Shown one piece after another: positions 60,682-64,000 of a stretch of DNA of 64,000 bases. Location of the stretch: NCBI GenBank assembly GCA_004123355.1, contig SCHM01000003.1, positions 6,281,058-6,345,057 on the forward strand, given 5' to 3'. The notes under the pieces are model-generated. The model had not been told where the DNA came from. It saw only the letters and a list, made by a program, of their open reading frames with translations, and searched no databases. This stretch comes from Amphirosellinia nigrospora. Its lineage: Eukaryota > Ascomycota > Sordariomycetes > Xylariales > Xylariaceae. Position 1 is the stretch's first letter. Every line of letters begins with the position of its first letter. A program made the translations under genes and the position numbers.

Positions 60682-61374
60682 TTATTCGTTGATCTTGGCT
60701 AGGATTCTGTTGTCGGGAGCGTTAGCAAGATGCCATTGGACGAGGGGGGTCACGGAAGCCAGCCACTTCGGGTCCGGGGTATGAGCAGAAGAAAACATGG
60801 AAACCTACTCGCTGTCGCGGAAGAGGTGGTACTCGTCCTCGCCGACCTTTAGAGGGGAACCGCCGTACTGCATCATCCAGCGTTAGCAACATCATTCTTC
60901 GCAAATACTGCTAGTGATCTGCTGCATCACGCTGCAAACCAGCTCAACAGCAACAGTCCCGGTTAGGCTTACTTGGGGAATCAGGACACGGTCACCTTGC
61001 GCGACACCCATAGGTACCCGCTGTCCATCTTTACTCAGGGCACCGGGACCGACGGCAAGAACTTTGGCCTCGTTGAGCTCCTTGACGCTGGACTCAGGCA
61101 GGAAGATACCGCCGGCAGTCTTGGTCTCGGCCTTGATGCGTTGGACCAAGACACGGTCCAGCAGGGGGACGAGGGACTTGATGGATCGGATAGATGTGGC
61201 CTATATCGCGAAGAGAAGCCGAGCTGATTAGTAAATGTTTTAATTGAGACGTGGGGGAGGGGCAAGGTTTGTCCATCTCGGGGCTAGAAGCTTTGCTCTC
61301 TAAGTAGAGACCTTGGAAGCTTGAGAGGGCGCCTCGTCTTTTATGGATTGATTCGAAGTTGTGAGACGTACCAT
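60682..61374 (-). CDS. hsp10: Mitochondrial co-chaperonin Hsp10 (GroES family)
   Basis: The heptameric lid of the mitochondrial chaperonin Hsp60. After splicing the protein is 104 aa, the usual length: MATSIRSIKSLVPLLDRVLV, KAETKTAGGIFLPES (mobile loop), LAVGPGALSKDGQRV, GDRVLIPQ, YGGSPLKVGEDEYHLFRD, SEILAKINE. The first coding exon is only the ATG (61374-61372). Introns: 61201-61371, 60868-60972 and 60707-60808. Exon 2 covers 61200-60973, exon 3 60867-60809 and exon 4 60706-60682. The total is exactly divisible by three and there are no frame breaks. A possible heat-shock element lies about 110 bp upstream. Confidence 0.95.
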
Positions 61375-61990
61375 TGTGATTTTGTATGGGGAGAGAGTAT
61401 GGTCAGTGAGAATATGGAAGAGGATTGGTGTTTTGTATAGGAATGGGAAAAATCTGAAGCTATCGCGAAGGGTGGATGTTTTAGGAAAGCTTTAGAAGCT
61501 ATAGATGGGTCCAAACTTTTTTAATGCCGTAGTTTTTCCGGCCCAATTGGCCCCGCCCCCAGGCGCGCGGAACGGCTCCTTGGTACATATAAGTACATAA
61601 TCTTAGGTAGTGCTGAAGCAAACCTAACAAGGCTGTCATTTAATTAAAATTCCGAGGAACAGGCGATAACAGACTCAATTAGAAAGATCCTACAATTTCG
61701 CTAGTAGTACCTATGTAGCTTATGGGAGTGTCTATGAACAATGTCCTAAGAGATCGACATACCGACGGCGCCCCTTGGTCTATACCTGTATAGTAATCCT
61801 GTCGCTGATTTGCAGGATTGAATCTGCGCTGTCTCTAGAGCACGCACGAGCGCTGCGATGCATCATCTGCCCGTGTTCAACCTACAAAACGCCCTCAACT
61901 AATAATAATACACACATGCAACCAACCCGACCTACAACCCTATGAGACGACTCTGGACAAACTCACGGGTCTGTATTATCATTACCAGCG
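61375..61990. other. Intergenic: hsp10 promoter and kinase 3' end
   Basis: 616 bp. It contains the heat-shock-like elements noted separately and, further right, the 3' end of the kinase gene. No other gene. Confidence 0.5.
61455..61498 (-). promoter_or_regulatory. Candidate heat-shock element of hsp10
   Basis: GGAAAGCTTTAGAAG at 61484-61498 shows GAA units ten bases apart with an imperfect inverted middle unit. Two more GAA units lie at 61456 and 61467. This is the spacing expected of an Hsf1 site (alternating nGAAn), about 80-125 bp upstream of the Hsp10 ATG. The middle unit is CTT, not TTC, so the match is imperfect. Confidence 0.4.
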
Positions 61991-64000
61991 CTATTTGGCC
62001 GGGGGAGGTGCGGGAGGTTCGAGAATATGTGTATGGTCCTCAGCCTTTTCGATTTGCCCCGGCCCAACCTGCCTACATATGACCGTATCTGACACCCAAG
62101 ATTCATCGAGGATTTCAGCCATGGTAGCTCGTTTTTGGGATCAATGGTCAGCATCCGGCCAATAATGTGTCTGCTCTCTCTGGGAAGCAGCCGAAGTAAC
62201 CGCCATGGACCTCTGATCACTTCTTTCCGTTCCGTATCTTTATTCTCAGCCCCGGTTGTGGTAGATGCCACCGCTTTGCTCTGCTTCGGGCTCTTTGGAC
62301 GCTCTTCTGTAAAGTAGTCTCGCGCAGGGGTATCAGCGAGGTCATTCGTACTTCTCGACGGGAGAACTAGTTGCTTGGGTCATGACCAGGCGTTGGTTGC
62401 GATGCGAAGAGCCTATAAGAATTGTCCGTCAACCGTGGTAATTTCCACGGGAATCTTCGTAATGACATGCAGCAAAAAATGATGGCCAAAGACCAGATAT
62501 CCACAGCCTGCGGGTCATATTTGCGTTCATCATACACCTCCGGAGCCAGATACGGGTCGGAACCAACAATACCTAATTTGCTTGTCAGATTTACTGCTGC
62601 TTGAGAGAAGATAGGTTACGTACCAGTAGCAAGTACTATCTCGCTCTCGAATGGATATTTGAAAACATGTGCGCTGCCGAAATCGATGATCTTCATGATA
62701 CCATGCTCGCTTACAACAACATTGTCTAGCTTGAGGTCGCGGTGGGAAAGACCTGAACCGTGCAGGTAGGTCACGCCGCTGAGTATTTGTAGGAAGCAGC
62801 AGTTAATTTCAGCCTTGCTCATCTTTCCAGTCATTACAATGGCGAATAAATCGAACGGGGCGTATTCCATGACTTCATACCATTTCCCTTTCTCTTGCAC
62901 GATATCTAACGTCTCGATGATGTTCCCATGATGAAGAGCTGATCCAAAGCAAAACTCAGCAGTCAATTTCTTAGTATATTCCTTTTCAGTCTCATAAGAA
63001 TGCCGAGGTCGAAACTCCTTTACGGCGAAGACCGTATTGTCTTCACTTCGCTTCATGAGTTTGACGGAGCCCCCTGCGCCAGACCCAAGCACCCGGCCGA
63101 TCTTACCGTACTTCGAGGAGAGGCCGTGGTCATCGGCAAAGGGAAGGTGGCTTGAGCGCACTGAAGCCGCTGAACTAGAAACGGTTGGCGACTGAGGCTG
63201 CTGCTTCTTCGGTTTGTGGCTTCCGCCAACCTTAAAAAACCTTCTCAAATCAGACATCGAACTCTGGTGGCCATGATGTGCACTAGAATTGGTCCCCGTC
63301 GTGGAAAGATCGCCGGATTTGTTCCTTGCACTAAGCAAACTAGAGTGGCGCTTGTCGGACTTGTCAGGTTGGCGTAGGCTTGTTGTTGACGCCGATGGGG
63401 AGTGTTTTCTCCTCGAAAATACAAATCTTTGATCGATGTTCCCAGCATTCTTGTTTTGTGCTGGACGCTTGCTAGCGGCGTAGGATCATTAGCATCACCC
63501 TGAGGAGTGAAAGGTCGGGTATAATATTGAGAAGCGGCATTCCTGGACGGACTCGAATCTCGGGATACGGGGAGTGACTGTCCTCCTGCTCCGATACCGA
63601 ACATTCCCCTCCGATGTGACCGAGAGCCAGCCTGGTCTTCTACAATCGTGCTCCTCTGTGATATATTATCTGAAGAGGCCGGTCGGTGTGGTAGTCCCAA
63701 GCGGGAAGATGGTCGAGAATCCTGACTTGAGTCTTGCGGGGTGACCTCATTTGACGAAAAGCCCCATCAGAGTCGCGGTATCGTAAGCCCTTAGTATGAG
63801 CCTGTTCACCCGAATTACCTGCCGGTGTCAGTGGGGGCGTGAGGCTAGAATTATTAGGGCCAAGATGCGGCGACCGGGGGGCCATGGACTATGGCTATGC
63901 TGAGGAGTTGCGCTAGGCGTAGTCTCGTTCGAAGGTATCTAGAGAAAATGGTCAGCCTTACCTGACAGTTTACGACTGATTCCAACGTCCGCCCAGAAAC
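61991..64000 (-). CDS. Ser/Thr kinase, Hal4/Sat4 type (5' end open at window edge)
   Basis: Family of fungal kinases (Hal4/Sat4, Hal5, Npr1, Hrk1) regulating plasma-membrane transporters and ion homeostasis. The N-terminal half is long, Ser/Pro-rich and disordered (GVFGIGAGG-like motif, [17 protein letters not shown]). The kinase domain has [34 protein letters not shown] and LAPEVYD, with a 51-bp intron (62573-62623) between VLATG and IVGSDPY. FPWKLPR and GRMLTIDP lead to a stop at 61991. Single-base breaks occur at 62132-62136 (A-run; restores [11 protein letters not shown]), near 62378, near 63470, near 63440 and at 63738-63741. The frame is open to about 63950, so the start lies at or beyond the right edge. 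Confidence 0.88.

Noticed and set aside
1-64000. A secondary-metabolite cluster or CRISPR-like array
   Set aside because: No polyketide synthase, NRPS, terpene cyclase or similar backbone gene is present, and no array of spaced identical repeats.

Overview
The window is nuclear DNA of a filamentous ascomycete (Pezizomycotina), most likely a Sordariomycete; a finer placement would be a guess. The grounds are short (48-180 bp) GT-AG introns, an AA9 polysaccharide monooxygenase, a peroxisomal Fox2-type multifunctional enzyme, Vip1, a Hal4/Sat4-type kinase, and long intergenic spacers rich in TACCTA/TAGGTA strings. I see no bacterial, viral or organellar genes.

Layout. 0-1.1 kb: the 3' part of a MOSC-domain gene with many frame breaks. 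1.1-14.1 kb: gene-poor DNA holding simple repeats, one short TIR element (5827-6064) and one 54-codon Cys/His-rich gene on the minus strand (3637-3801). 14.1-19.0 kb: Vip1 (-). 20.6-23.8 kb: Utp21 (+). 24.4-29.7 kb: class II aldolase/adducin protein, DHA2-type MFS transporter and GNAT acetyltransferase, all +. 30.9-32.7 kb: Ecm11-like protein (+). 33.1-34.1 kb: Tda10/glycerate-kinase-like protein (-). 35.8-38.8 kb: Fox2 (+). 39.5-42.3 kb: two hypothetical low-complexity His/Arg-rich genes (-). 42.3-45.1 kb: gene-free DNA with a decayed repeat family in direct and inverted orientation. 45.2-47.2 kb: membrane-anchored RNF216-like RBR ubiquitin ligase (-). 47.6-53.1 kb: ABCC multidrug transporter (-). 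54.5-55.7 kb: cystathionine gamma-lyase (-). 57.2-58.5 kb: AA9 LPMO (-). 60.7-61.4 kb: mitochondrial Hsp10 (-). 62.0 kb to the right edge: Hal4/Sat4-type kinase (-), open at its 5' end.

The genes do not form an evident pathway cluster. Most are conserved housekeeping functions (ribosome biogenesis, inositol pyrophosphates, beta-oxidation, transsulfuration, mitochondrial folding, ion homeostasis, meiosis), with transport and lignocellulose genes among them.

A property of the whole window affects every protein below. Many conserved genes contain single-base frame breaks, and nearly all are repaired in principle by one more base, usually within a mononucleotide run. This looks like homopolymer under-calling in an unpolished long-read assembly rather than mass gene decay. 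Gene spans are given across these breaks, and intron positions were read from splice signals and reading-frame continuity. The best candidates for something undescribed are the tiny Cys/His-rich gene with its own 5'-UTR intron, the TA-flanked TIR element, the repeat family at 42.8-44.4 kb, and the hydrophobic insert in the RBR ligase.
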